Positions 35,207-44,129 of a stretch of 64,000 nucleotides of DNA are shown here, in pieces (within the stretch, counting starts at the first letter, position 1; each line of letters opens with the position of its first letter). This DNA comes from Vallitalea longa (GTDB taxonomy: Bacteria; Bacillota; Clostridia; Lachnospirales; Vallitaleaceae). The position numbers were made by a program, and so were the translations under genes. Below the pieces are notes generated by a model. That model did not search any database. It had not been told where the DNA came from and was given only the letters and a program-made list of their open reading frames with translations. The stretch covers positions 62,001-126,000 of the forward strand of contig NZ_BRLB01000004.1 in NCBI RefSeq assembly GCF_027923465.1, written 5' to 3'.

Positions 35207-36052
35207 ATGATTGAAAATAAAGGATTAGATTACTATCTTCAATGGTCTTCACGGGGGGACCAAGTTGATGAAAAATGTTTAACATTAATAGAAATATCGG
35301 GGAATCAAATATCTTATGAAGAAATAGACGAAATTAAAAAATATCCCAATAAGATAGAAATACAAATACGTGGTTTGACACAAGAGACTTTTGAATATTT
35401 TGTAAACAAATATGGGCAGCAGTTCAAAATAATTTATTTTTGGAAATGCTCACTAGTTACTGATTTCAGTTGTTTAGAACAATTGACTGATGTTGAATAT
35501 ATAATGTTTTATTGGAATCAACGTGTAACTCATTTGTGGGATTTATCAAAAAATACTTGTTTGAAAGGATTAGCATTTGATGATTTCACTAGAATGCATA
35601 CATTAGAAGAAATTCATCTTGCTCCTATGTTAGAAGAATTGAATTTTGGTAATATTCTTTGGAGTACTTATATTCTCTTATCATTAAAACCACTCACAAA
35701 ATGTAAGAAACTTAGAAGTTTAACTTTTTCCGCTAAAAAAATAGAAGATAATGATATTACTCCATTAGTCAATATTGAAAATCTAGAAGAATTGGAATTT
35801 CCAACTAATTTATTTCCAACTGAGCAAGTAGCATTGCTAACTGCTAAACTTAAGAATGTTTCATCAACAGTGTTTGCCCCATATATAGAATTAGATAGTC
35901 CAATTGAGCATAATGATAAAAATTTAGATGTTTTAGTAATTGGTAAACGCAAACCTTATTTGGATTCAAAGAAAGATAAAAAACGTTTAGAAAAATATGA
36001 AGAAAATTTCTGGAAACTTGTTTCTGAGTATGAAGAAAAAGAAAATTTATAG
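35207..36052 (+). CDS. Leucine-rich-repeat-like protein
   Basis: A 281-residue soluble protein with AGAGGTGAAA before ATG 35207. From about residue 80 it has irregular leucine-rich repeats ('LEQLTDVEYIMFYWN', 'LKGLAFDDFTRMHTLEEIHL', 'LEELNFGNILW', 'LRSLTFSAKKIEDNDITPL', 'LEELEFPTNLF'). The C-terminus is charged and helical. No signal peptide. LRR folds bind proteins, so an interaction role is likely; specific function unknown. First gene of the accessory run. Confidence 0.7.
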   Translation: MIENKGLDYYLQWSSRGDQVDEKCLTLIEISGNQISYEEIDEIKKYPNKIEIQIRGLTQETFEYFVNKYGQQFKIIYFWKCSLVTDFSCLEQLTDVEYIMFYWNQRVTHLWDLSKNTCLKGLAFDDFTRMHTLEEIHLAPMLEELNFGNILWSTYILLSLKPLTKCKKLRSLTFSAKKIEDNDITPLVNIENLEELEFPTNLFPTEQVALLTAKLKNVSSTVFAPYIELDSPIEHNDKNLDVLVIGKRKPYLDSKKDKKRLEKYEENFWKLVSEYEEKENL

Positions 36053-36123
36053 AAGAAAATTTAGTTGATTGTTTATTATATTGTTATGATATAGTATAAT
36101 TATTTAAAAGAGTCTATTTAAAA

Positions 36124-36217
36124 GGTATTGTGTAAGAAATACCAGAAGTAAGGACTTTGCTTGGGTAGGGGCAAGAAAGTCGAAATAAGGAAACGTTAGT
36201 TGAATTTATTTAGCTAA
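36124..36217 (+). ncRNA. Possible structured leader RNA
   Basis: Three hairpins follow each other before the lipoprotein gene: GGTATT/AATACC (36124-36143), GACTTTGC/GC..AAGTC (36153-36181, loop containing GGGTAGGG) and GTTAGTT/AGCTAAT (36195-36217). The middle one is unusually GC-rich for this region. Matches no riboswitch class I know. Confidence 0.3.
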
Positions 36218-36253
36218 TGGCAGAGTATTCATTAGAAATGGGGATTTCATAGT

Positions 36254-36853
36254 ATGTGTTTTAGAATGAAAAATTTATTTATAGTATTATCATTTTTAAT
36301 CGTTTGCTTGTTGACATCTTGTTCAAATGTTAAAGAATTTATCGACGATGAAGGAGAAAAGATTGGACATACGGTATATGAAACTGCAAGAAGTTCACGC
36401 CTTACGAAATTGATGAATGAAGAAAGTGAAAAGATAGAACAAATGTCAAACGAAATTATTAGATGTTTTACAGAACCAGATAAAGAAGCATTGAAAGCAT
36501 TATTTTGTGAACAGATAAGTAGTCAGACTAATTTTGAGAATGAGATTGATGAAGCTTTTGAGTTTTTAAAATGTGATGTTTATACTAAATCTGAACTTGA
36601 TACAAGTGCAAGTGGTGAAAGAAGTTGGGATTCTGGCAAATGTACAAAATGGTCTCTTTACCCAGATATTCCGTACATTGCTGTCTTGTGTGATTCAGAT
36701 GGAGATTCAGATATGGAAAGACGTTATTATAGTATTAACTATGATTGGGGAATTGTAAATGATGAAGATAAATCTCTTGAAGGTATACAATATATGAAAA
36801 TCGAACTTCTTAATGTTGATAGTATGGAAATAGGTGACTATGAATTAGATTAA
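36254..36853 (+). CDS. Lipoprotein, DUF5104-like
   Basis: A 199-residue lipoprotein: basic head, hydrophobic 'LFIVLSFLIVCLLTSC' with the lipobox LTSC, then a soluble domain starting 'SNVKEFIDDEGEKIGHTVYE'. The domain with 'MSNEIIRCFTEPDKEALKALF' and 'YSINYDWGIVNDEDKSLEGI' fits the DUF5104 family found in clostridia. GGGGATTTC precedes ATG 36254; an internal ATG four codons on is the alternative start. Surface-anchored, function unknown. Confidence 0.75.
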   Translation: MCFRMKNLFIVLSFLIVCLLTSCSNVKEFIDDEGEKIGHTVYETARSSRLTKLMNEESEKIEQMSNEIIRCFTEPDKEALKALFCEQISSQTNFENEIDEAFEFLKCDVYTKSELDTSASGERSWDSGKCTKWSLYPDIPYIAVLCDSDGDSDMERRYYSINYDWGIVNDEDKSLEGIQYMKIELLNVDSMEIGDYELD

Positions 36854-36954
36854 ATTTGTTTTGGATTTCGTTTAATGATTATCAAATAGATAAGAATGGG
36901 AAACAAAATTAATATAGTATAGACATGGCAAATGAAATATAGGGAGGAATAGTT

Positions 36955-37398
36955 ATGAATAAAAATATAGATATAGAACAAGAAATGTATAAAAGGGCAG
37001 TTGAATTTATTAAACAGCGATATCCAGTAGGATGGGGAGGTGCTGCAGTAATTCATACTCATAAAGATAAATATTTAATAAGCGTGGCGTTAGAAGTATG
37101 TAATGCTAGTGTAGAAGTTTGTATAGAAACAGGAGCAATGTGTGAGGCAGAAAAATATAACGAAAAAGTTACTCATTGCCTTTGTGTTGTAAGGGATGAT
37201 GAAAGATCTCCATTTAAGATACTATCGCCTTGTGGCGTATGTCAAGAAAGGTTACGTTATTGGGGAGAAGATGTAAAAGTTGCTGTTACAACGAAATATG
37301 ATAAATTAAAATTTGTATGCTTAAAAGAATTACAACCATACCATTGGACGGGAGCTTATCCAAAAGAAGAATTAGAACATTACAGTGAGAGGGATTAA
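36955..37398 (+). CDS. Cytidine/blasticidin deaminase-fold protein
   Basis: A 147-residue zinc deaminase-fold protein with AGGGAGGA before the ATG. Zinc ligands and the catalytic Glu are in 'ETGAMCEAEKYN' and 'PCGVCQERLRYWG', the CAE and PCxxC motifs. Spacing and the 'VGWGGAAVIHTHKDKYLISV' start resemble blasticidin-S deaminase and small cytidine deaminases. It should deaminate a cytosine nucleoside or an analogue. It stands alone rather than in a nucleoside-salvage operon, so an antibiotic-modifying role is possible. Confidence 0.8.
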   Translation: MNKNIDIEQEMYKRAVEFIKQRYPVGWGGAAVIHTHKDKYLISVALEVCNASVEVCIETGAMCEAEKYNEKVTHCLCVVRDDERSPFKILSPCGVCQERLRYWGEDVKVAVTTKYDKLKFVCLKELQPYHWTGAYPKEELEHYSERD

Positions 37399-37464
37399 CT
37401 TGGGTTTCTCTAATATAGTTAGAATAAAAGGTTAAAGTAAAGTGATTAGTTTACGAGGTGAAAA

Positions 37465-37986
37465 ATGAATAAAAGGTTTAAATATGCAAGTATGTTAGTT
37501 ATTGTAGTCATTATAGGTTTTTGTGCAATGTATATAAATGGTGATATAGGAATTAACAAATCAAATATTGAAAAGGATGCAAGAATTAGCCAAAAGGTAC
37601 CTGATGATTGGCAGGTAGCAAAAGATACAACAGATACGATGTCGGCAATGATTTTTTATAGTGAAAGTCTAAGTAATCACATATTCTCTTTATATGTCAA
37701 TCGCACAGGTTTTTCATTTGGATATTTTTTTAGAGGTGGTGGTTCCTTAGTAGGGGTTATGGAAGGAATACAAGAAATTTATATCAAAGGCTACAATGAG
37801 CGTGCTTTTATCTCTATGAACAAGCAACAAGTAAGCAAAATAGAAATTGATAATGGTAATTCAATTGAAACAATTAAAATTGAAAATAAGAAACCATTTG
37901 TAATAATTTTACCAGTTAATATAGGTTCTGTCACGATATATGATATCAATAATAATGTTGTTGAGAGCCAACCACAACAGTTATAA
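37465..37986 (+). CDS. Membrane-anchored protein of unknown function
   Basis: 173 residues with GAGGTG before ATG 37465. A single N-terminal hydrophobic segment (YASMLVIVVIIGFCAMYI) anchors a soluble domain that begins 'SKVPDDWQVAKDTTDTMS'-like sequence and contains 'HIFSLYVNRTGFSFGYFFRG' and a beta-rich end. No family recognised. Confidence 0.65.
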   Translation: MNKRFKYASMLVIVVIIGFCAMYINGDIGINKSNIEKDARISQKVPDDWQVAKDTTDTMSAMIFYSESLSNHIFSLYVNRTGFSFGYFFRGGGSLVGVMEGIQEIYIKGYNERAFISMNKQQVSKIEIDNGNSIETIKIENKKPFVIILPVNIGSVTIYDINNNVVESQPQQL

Positions 37987-38023
37987 GTGTTATTCTTAAT
38001 ATAATATACTAGGAGGTATGACT

Positions 38024-38800
38024 TTGGTTTCAATATCTACATGTTTTGATTATACTATGTCACTGGATGATCAATTTAAGTTAGCAAATGAAGTTGGGTT
38101 CAAACATATATCATTAAGTTCCAATTATGAACATAATGGTCTTTTGAATAGTTTAGAACATATTATTACTTTGAAAAACAAATATAATATGAGGATTGAT
38201 ACTATCCATGGTTGTCAAATAGCTGATAATAATTGCATTGATACATTGTACATAATAGCACATGCTGCTAGAAAATTAGAATCTGATACAATAGTTATTC
38301 ATCCATGTCCATTTTTCGTAAGAGAGACAGAAGTTGAAGATAAGTTAAACATATTACTTTCTAAAGCATCAGAACTAGAGAATATCGCAAAAAGATTTAA
38401 TATTAAATTTGCTTTGGAAAATCTACATCCTGATGGTGCCACTATTGTTTTAAAAAGAGCACTTGATGTTATGGATAAAAATTATTTTGGAATGTGTTAT
38501 GATTCAACTCATGCACAGATAGATGGACCAAGAAAATTTGAACTTTTAGAAGAGTATCGTAATAGAATTATTGCAGTACATATCTCGGATAGAATTAAGG
38601 AATTTGTTGATCATGTTGTTCCAGGAGAAGGATTTATTGATTTTTCAACTGTCATGAAACATCTTAGAGAGATTGATTACAATAAACCTATCTTGATGGA
38701 AGTTTTATCAGATTATACTAGTTTTAAAAATACTAAAGTTTTAGTGAAGGAAGCATATAATAAAGCTATTGAACTTAGAAGAATGTTATTGAATAGTTAA
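38024..38800 (+). CDS. Sugar phosphate isomerase/epimerase-type TIM barrel
   Basis: A 258-residue xylose-isomerase-like barrel (AP endonuclease family 2). AGGAGG ends only one base before ATG 38018 but 7 bases before TTG 38024, so I take the TTG start (VSISTCFDYTMSLD). 'DTIVIHPCPFF', 'KFALENLHPDG', 'FGMCYDSTHAQ' and 'VPGEGFIDF' supply the usual His, Glu and Asp metal ligands. Likely isomerises or epimerises a sugar or polyol derivative; substrate unknown. Confidence 0.82.
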   Translation: MVSISTCFDYTMSLDDQFKLANEVGFKHISLSSNYEHNGLLNSLEHIITLKNKYNMRIDTIHGCQIADNNCIDTLYIIAHAARKLESDTIVIHPCPFFVRETEVEDKLNILLSKASELENIAKRFNIKFALENLHPDGATIVLKRALDVMDKNYFGMCYDSTHAQIDGPRKFELLEEYRNRIIAVHISDRIKEFVDHVVPGEGFIDFSTVMKHLREIDYNKPILMEVLSDYTSFKNTKVLVKEAYNKAIELRRMLLNS

Positions 38801-38903
38801 CTGTAAAAAAGCAAGTGGTTTCTATAATTATCTTTTGTTTTTTTCTGTTACTATATATTAATAGATATAACAAAAGTTTATTATAAAAGGAGGCAGTATC
38901 AAA

Positions 38904-39428
38904 ATGGGAACTATATATATTTTCAGAGGAAAGGCGGCAACTGGTAAGACAACATTAGCCAATATGCTTGGGGAAAAATTGTCAATTCCTATATTTTGTA
39001 AAGATGATATTTTGGATGTATTAAAAAGTAGTAGAAATATTGATGAAAGTTCTATTAGAAATGCGATTTGTTATGATATCCTATTGAAAATAATACAGAG
39101 AAGTATTAATCTAAATGCTGATATAATAATAGATACTGCCCTTGGTAACAGAAAAAGTGCAAAGTATTTTTTTGATAGGTTGGATTTTAAAGATAACAAA
39201 ACTATAAAATTTTATTTAGACTGTGATATAGATGTATGGAAAAGAAGACATGAAGAAAGACTCAAAAATCCTCTACCACATCAGTCTTTTAAATCAATTG
39301 AGCATGTAATGGAGTATTATGAAAAGATGGATGTAAATCCTTTTGAGGATGAACATATAATCAATACAAGTAAATCTGTTGAAGAAAGTTTTAATGAGAT
39401 CAATAAAATCATAAATACTTATAAATAA
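38904..39428 (+). CDS. P-loop kinase (AAA_33 / zeta-like)
   Basis: A 174-residue NTP-binding protein with AAAGGAGG before ATG 38904. Walker A is 'FRGKAATGKTTLANMLG', 'IPIFCKDDILDVLKS' resembles the kinase Asp region, and 'IIDTALGNRKSAKYFF' the Walker B area. 'WKRRHEERLKNPLPHQ' is the lid. Such small kinases phosphorylate small molecules or antibiotics; substrate unknown. No antitoxin-like gene is adjacent, so a zeta toxin is not supported. Confidence 0.8.
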   Translation: MGTIYIFRGKAATGKTTLANMLGEKLSIPIFCKDDILDVLKSSRNIDESSIRNAICYDILLKIIQRSINLNADIIIDTALGNRKSAKYFFDRLDFKDNKTIKFYLDCDIDVWKRRHEERLKNPLPHQSFKSIEHVMEYYEKMDVNPFEDEHIINTSKSVEESFNEINKIINTYK

Positions 39429-39648
39429 AATAGATTTTTAGTATGTTTAGTTTGACTTATTTGGATATGCTGATTAATAAAAATGGAAAGATTGAAATTA
39501 AAAAAGATAGTGGAATATTAGTAGCTAAGAAATAAAGTTCAAGAAAAAAGAATAGTAATTTTGAATAAAAAAGAATAATGAGATGGGGACATTCTTTTAG
39601 GATTATGATTAATGATAAGGGTTATGGAGTGCAAGGATAGGAGAAAAT

Positions 39649-40221
39649 ATGAAAAAAAGAATAATACTTATATTTATAGGTGTAACAATAATTATCATGT
39701 GTTTATTTATAATAAACAATAGCAGTATGTTGAAGTTAAAATATGGATTAGATAGTGTAGTAATATTGCCTGATGATATTTATAAAAGATATGAAAAGTA
39801 CCCAGATGTTAATTTTGATAAACAGTTCATCATAGAAGTGAAGGATAAAAAGATTGAAGAATTACATATCAGCTTATCAGATATAGTTTATCTTCCTGAA
39901 CTGAAGCAAATTTCGTTTGGTATTTTATTTAGAAATAATGATTATGAAAAAATGAATATACCTAGTCCTGTTTTTAATGTATATCTAAAAGATAAAAATG
40001 GCAATAAGTATAAATCGGGAGGTTTTGTTAAGAATTCAGGTACATTTGAAACTTTCCAAACAAGATTTATATGTGATGTAGATATTTCTGCTGTAGAAGA
40101 ATTAACAATGTATATATGTCCTTTAGAATTAAAAGAATCAAAGATAATAGAGAAAAAGGAGATTATGAAGTTGATTTATACAAAAGATATGGAGCCGTTG
40201 ACGGAAATAAAAGATAAATAA
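39649..40221 (+). CDS. Membrane-anchored protein of unknown function
   Basis: 190 residues with TAGGAG before ATG 39649. One N-terminal hydrophobic segment (IILIFIGVTIIIMCLFIINN), then an extracytoplasmic beta-rich domain ('IEELHISLSDIVYLPELKQI', 'VFNVYLKDKNGNKYKSGGFV'), resembling immunoglobulin-like DUF4352-type domains. The likeness is weak. Between 39429 and 39648 there is only a 30-codon frame without a ribosome site. Confidence 0.6.
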   Translation: MKKRIILIFIGVTIIIMCLFIINNSSMLKLKYGLDSVVILPDDIYKRYEKYPDVNFDKQFIIEVKDKKIEELHISLSDIVYLPELKQISFGILFRNNDYEKMNIPSPVFNVYLKDKNGNKYKSGGFVKNSGTFETFQTRFICDVDISAVEELTMYICPLELKESKIIEKKEIMKLIYTKDMEPLTEIKDK

Positions 40222-40263
40222 GAATAGTAATTATTGATTAATTATTTGAGGAGATTTAGTGTT

Positions 40264-40812
40264 ATGGACAAACAAGAAATGAAGGTTAGAGAATTAAAAA
40301 TTAATGATTTCACTAATAATTTGTTAGATTATTTTAAGAGATATCAAAAAGTAACGAAAGTATGGCGTATTGAAGATAATAAAAAAGTTATAAGAGATAT
40401 AAGTTTTATTGAAAACTGGGACTATAATAAAAAGCAAAATATTATTTTAGAGTTAAAAGAAACTTTACTTAACGAAGGAATAGTTTTTGGGGCATTTGAA
40501 AATGATAAATTAATTGGTTTTGCATCATTAAGTGGAACGTTGATTGGAGAAAATAACGAATACATACAATTATTGCAATTGCAAGTTTCGTTTGATTTTA
40601 GAGGCAGAGGAATAGGTAAAGTATTATTTCATAATTGTATAAAAAAGGCTAGAATATTATGCGCAAGTAAGATATATATTTCAGGGCATTCTTCTGTAGA
40701 AACACAAGCATTTTATGCAAAGATGGGGTGCATTGATGCAAAATGGTTATATAAGCATCAAGTTGAACTAGAACCATATGATTGTCAATTAGAATATATT
40801 ATAAATCATTAA
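40264..40812 (+). CDS. GNAT-family N-acetyltransferase
   Basis: 182 residues from ATG 40264. TTGAGGAG lies 10 bases upstream, favouring it over a TTG at 40234. The acetyl-CoA motif is 'FDFRGRGIGKVLFHNCIKKA', preceded by 'LLQLQVS' on strand 4 and followed by 'SSVETQAFYAKMGC'. 'VTKVWRIEDNKKVIRDISFIE' near the N-terminus recalls GNATs of the yhfO/arylamine type. Substrate unknown. Confidence 0.8.
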   Translation: MDKQEMKVRELKINDFTNNLLDYFKRYQKVTKVWRIEDNKKVIRDISFIENWDYNKKQNIILELKETLLNEGIVFGAFENDKLIGFASLSGTLIGENNEYIQLLQLQVSFDFRGRGIGKVLFHNCIKKARILCASKIYISGHSSVETQAFYAKMGCIDAKWLYKHQVELEPYDCQLEYIINH

Positions 40813-40938
40813 AGTATGATAGAAAAGCCTGAGTATGTTAAAGGTGAATTTTATAAGATACCAATATACATATTGCATTTATTATTCGAAGAATGTGCTT
40901 ACAAGAAAAGATAAATTGTATAAGGAAAGGAATTTATT

Positions 40939-41655
40939 GTGAAACATTTAAAAAGTAAGAAATACAATGATAAATTCATTAAAGAGAATATGATGGGACC
41001 TAATTCAATGATGGTACTGGAAAATTTATTGGAAGATGTACCGTTAACAAGCAATATGAGAGTATTGGATTTGGGGTGCGGTAAAGGACTTACATCAATA
41101 TTTTTGGCAAAAGAATATGGAGTACAAGTATTTGCGGTAGATTTATGGATTTCAGCTAGTGAAAATTATAAACGTTTTGAAAAAATTGGTTTACAGGATC
41201 AAATCATACCAATACATGCAGATGCAAAGAGTTTACCTTTCGCAGAGGATTATTTTGATGCAGTTATAAGTATTGATGCATACCATTACTTTGGATGTGA
41301 TGAAACATATTTTGATTCATATCTATCAAAGTATTTAAAGAAAGACGCCTTGATTGCTATCGCTGTTCCTGGAATGAAATACGAGATTCATAATTGCATT
41401 CCAGATGAAATGAAACCTTTTTGGGAAGAAGAAGCACTAAAATTATGGAATTCTTGTTTTTGGTGGGAAAAATTATTATTAAAATCAAATGATTTTAAGA
41501 TAAAGAAAATAAGAGAAATGGATTGTTTTGAGGAATCGTGGCAGGAGTGGTTGATGACTGATAATGAATATGCTATTCAAGATAAACTTATGATTGAAAC
41601 AGATAATGGAAGATATATGAATTTAATTTCTATTTTGGGTAATAAAACAAAATAA
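40939..41655 (+). CDS. SAM-dependent methyltransferase
   Basis: 238 residues from GTG 40939, with AAGGAAAGGAA upstream. Class I fold: motif I 'RVLDLGCGKGLTSIFLAKE', motif II 'VQVFAVDLWISASEN', and 'SLPFAEDYFDAVISIDAYHYFG' (motif IV/post-II). The C-terminal lid holds 'FWWEKLLLKSNDFKIKKIRE'. Probably a small-molecule methylase. One of several unrelated methyltransferase genes in the accessory run. Confidence 0.87.
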   Translation: MKHLKSKKYNDKFIKENMMGPNSMMVLENLLEDVPLTSNMRVLDLGCGKGLTSIFLAKEYGVQVFAVDLWISASENYKRFEKIGLQDQIIPIHADAKSLPFAEDYFDAVISIDAYHYFGCDETYFDSYLSKYLKKDALIAIAVPGMKYEIHNCIPDEMKPFWEEEALKLWNSCFWWEKLLLKSNDFKIKKIREMDCFEESWQEWLMTDNEYAIQDKLMIETDNGRYMNLISILGNKTK

Positions 41656-41697
41656 TAAAAAGTTAAATAATAAATAGGGGAAGGTAGTAGATTAAGT

Positions 41698-42522
41698 ATG
41701 AGTGAGGATAGAAAAAATAATGAGAAACGAAAGCAAATTAACATATGGGATACCGTTGCACCTATATTTAGTAAGGCAGGCCATAATTATTGGAATGAAT
41801 TCGGAGAACGATTAGTTGAACTTTCAAACATAAAAGATGGCGGATTGTTACTAGATATCGGTATGGGTAGAGGTGCTTCTTTGTTTCCTGCTATTCAAAA
41901 AATAGGGAATAATGGAAAAATAGTTGGTATCGATTCATCAGAGAGAATGGTTCATGAAACCAATAGAGAGTTATTAGAAAATAATATAATAAATACAGAA
42001 GTATACATTATGGATGTAAAGAATATGACGTTTGCTAAAGAAACCTTTGACTATATTATTTCTGGCTTTTTCATTTCAACCCTTTTTTACTGCGAACAAA
42101 AATTAAATTATATTTCAAGAGTACTAAAAAACGGTGGAAGTTTTAGTTTCACTACTTGGGGTGAACAGAATGATCAAAAGTGGTTAACGCATATAACGGA
42201 TAAATATATAAGTAAAAAATCCACTTTAACTGGGGATAGATACAATACTGTTAATAGTATAATCAGTGTGCTACAGGAAAGTAAATTTAAGAATATTAGA
42301 GTCCATGAAGAACAACCATATGTTATATATACAAATGAAGAACAATGGTGGAATGAGATGAATTCAAATGCATTTAGATGTATAATAGATGAAATAAAAG
42401 AATTAGGGAAAAATCAAATAGAAAGTTTTAAAGCAGATGTTAATGAAGGATTAAAAGAATTCACAAAAGAAGATGGTATTTATTTAAAAATGCCGGTTAT
42501 ATATGCTTTTTGTGAAAAATAA
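41698..42522 (+). CDS. UbiE-like SAM-dependent methyltransferase
   Basis: 274 residues from ATG 41698 (AGGGGAAGG upstream, 16 bases). Motif I 'GLLLDIGMGRGASLFPAIQK', motif II 'KIVGIDSSERMVHETN', then 'FAKETFDYIISGFFISTLFY' and 'RVLKNGGSFSFTTWGEQND'. UbiE/Coq5-type class I fold with a long C-terminal cap. Substrate unknown. It follows another methyltransferase by 42 bases but is not a close paralogue of it. Confidence 0.87.
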   Translation: MSEDRKNNEKRKQINIWDTVAPIFSKAGHNYWNEFGERLVELSNIKDGGLLLDIGMGRGASLFPAIQKIGNNGKIVGIDSSERMVHETNRELLENNIINTEVYIMDVKNMTFAKETFDYIISGFFISTLFYCEQKLNYISRVLKNGGSFSFTTWGEQNDQKWLTHITDKYISKKSTLTGDRYNTVNSIISVLQESKFKNIRVHEEQPYVIYTNEEQWWNEMNSNAFRCIIDEIKELGKNQIESFKADVNEGLKEFTKEDGIYLKMPVIYAFCEK

Positions 42523-42673
42523 GTGCTATCAAAGGTGACTAAACGGATATAATTTCTGAAAATGTAAGGAACATAAAAAACGTTGTGACATTATAAGATA
42601 TAATAGTTATATAATAATAAGTTAATTTTAAGGTAATGAATCAATATAGAAATAAAAAGATGGTGATAGATAT

Positions 42674-43186
42674 AAAATATATATTGTTGGTTCTGTAGCA
42701 AGCGGTAAAACAATTTTTTCAAAAAAATTATCAAATGTCTTAGGTATTCCTTGTACTCATCTTGATGGAATAGTACATATAAAAGATAAGACTAATAAAG
42801 AGTGGGGCAATATTAGAAGATATGATGATGAAATAAAAGAAATGTTTTCTCAACTTATTAATAAGCAACAATGGATAATTGAAGATGCTGGTAGGAAATC
42901 ATTTAGAGAAGGTATGGAAAAGGCTGAAGTCATCATCAATCTACAACCTAGTATACTAATTAGAAAGAAAAGAATTATCACAAGATATATTAAGCAAAAA
43001 ATAGGTCTAGAAGATTGTTTGTATAGACCAAGTTTGCGTATGCTAAAATTTATGTTTAGAGCCTTATACGATTATGAAACAGGAAGAAATGATTTAGACT
43101 TAAGGTTAAATCAATATAGAGATAAAACAATAACTCTTAGAAATAGTAGAGATACAGAAGAATACATTCTTAATGTGACTAAATAG
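42674..43186 (+). pseudogene. P-loop kinase (topology-modulation/FlaR-like), start codon lost
   Basis: The frame is open from 42653 and encodes 'KIYIVGSVASGKTIFSKKLS' with a Walker A (GSVASGKT), then 'IPCTHLDGIVH', 'WIIEDAGRKSFREGMEKAEV' and the lid 'RKKRIITRYIKQKIG', a 171-residue adenylate-kinase-like protein. No ATG, GTG or TTG precedes the Walker motif in frame. The sequence reads GATAT-AAAATA where GATATG-AAAATA would give a normal ATG start after GATGGTGAT, so one G seems deleted. Translation could begin only at an internal ATG 42842, losing the ATP site. Either a pseudogene or a sequencing error. Confidence 0.65.
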
Positions 43187-43245
43187 TTGGTAGTTATTGT
43201 ACCAATGAATATATAGTATTGTAATTAATAGAGAGGAGAATAAAA

Positions 43246-43407
43246 ATGAAAAAAAGAGAAATCTTTACATTATCACTATTAACATTTTTTATGGGCATGG
43301 TGTTTGGTTTTATAATTTCACCTGCCAAGCAAGGGTTTGGTAATAATGCTAGTAGTACGATAAATAATTATTATGATAGAAAAGATGTAACATCTGACGA
43401 ATCTTAA
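43246..43407 (+). CDS. Small membrane-anchored protein
   Basis: 53 residues with GAGAGGAGA before ATG 43246. One hydrophobic span 'FTLSLLTFFMGMVFGFIISP' is followed by a polar tail 'KQGFGNNASSTINNYYDR' ending DES. The single-span, polar-tail design recalls YtxH-like small proteins. Good ribosome site and spacing support expression. Confidence 0.6.
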   Translation: MKKREIFTLSLLTFFMGMVFGFIISPAKQGFGNNASSTINNYYDRKDVTSDES

Positions 43408-43540
43408 TAAGACAATTTAAACTTTTAGAGAGAATAACATTGTGTGTCTTGTTGATATCTAGAATATCGTATGTTATGGTTGGCTAGTTATGTAAATAGC
43501 TATCAATGTATAAAATATTAAAAGGAGTGAAGGTGTAGTT

Positions 43541-44005
43541 ATGAGAGGTAATAATATTAAGTACATCCACACTAATATAATTGCGGATGATTGGGAAAAA
43601 CTTGCAGAGTTTTATTGTAAAGTATTTAATTGCGAGCCAGTTCTACCAGAAAGAGATTTATCTGGTGAATGGATTGATAAATTAACCGAAATAGATAGTG
43701 TGAGAGTAAGAGGTATACATTTACGTCTTCCTGGTAGTGAAACGGGTCCAACTCTTGAGATTTTTGAGTATGAGCCAGAAGACAAGAATAAAAGAAGACA
43801 ATCAATTAATTGCAAGGGTTTTGCTCATATTGCATTTCATGTCGATTCAGTTGAGGAAGTGCTTGAAAATCTAATCAAGCATGGAGGATCTCAGATTGGA
43901 GAGATTGTTAAGAAAGAATATGAGGGAATGGGGTTATTAACTGTAGTGTATGCAAAAGATCCAGAAGGAAATTTTGTAGAAGTTCAGAATTGGTTAAGAG
44001 GATAG
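43541..44005 (+). CDS. VOC-family protein (glyoxalase/bleomycin resistance fold)
   Basis: 154 residues, AAAGGAG upstream. 'IKYIHTNIIADDWEKLAEFY' provides the first metal His and 'GFAHIAFHVDSVEEVLENL' the second repeat; 'GNFVEVQNW' the last Glu. Two beta-alpha-beta-beta-beta units make one metal site. Could be a lyase, dioxygenase or a resistance protein; not assignable more closely. Confidence 0.85.
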   Translation: MRGNNIKYIHTNIIADDWEKLAEFYCKVFNCEPVLPERDLSGEWIDKLTEIDSVRVRGIHLRLPGSETGPTLEIFEYEPEDKNKRRQSINCKGFAHIAFHVDSVEEVLENLIKHGGSQIGEIVKKEYEGMGLLTVVYAKDPEGNFVEVQNWLRG

Positions 44006-44129
44006 TATTTAGTGCATGATTATACACTAGGGAGGAGATTAAGATGAGTATGTTAGATTGATAATGAATAAAATACTATCAAATTAAGTAGATAGAGTTA
44101 TAAAGAGCACTTAATGGAGGTGTGTTAGT

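Noticed and set aside
38904-39428. Zeta-type toxin of a toxin-antitoxin pair
   Set aside because: P-loop kinase motifs are present but no small antitoxin-like gene lies next to it.
39442-39534. 30-codon frame between kinase and membrane protein genes
   Set aside because: No ribosome site and no recognisable sequence; too short to support.
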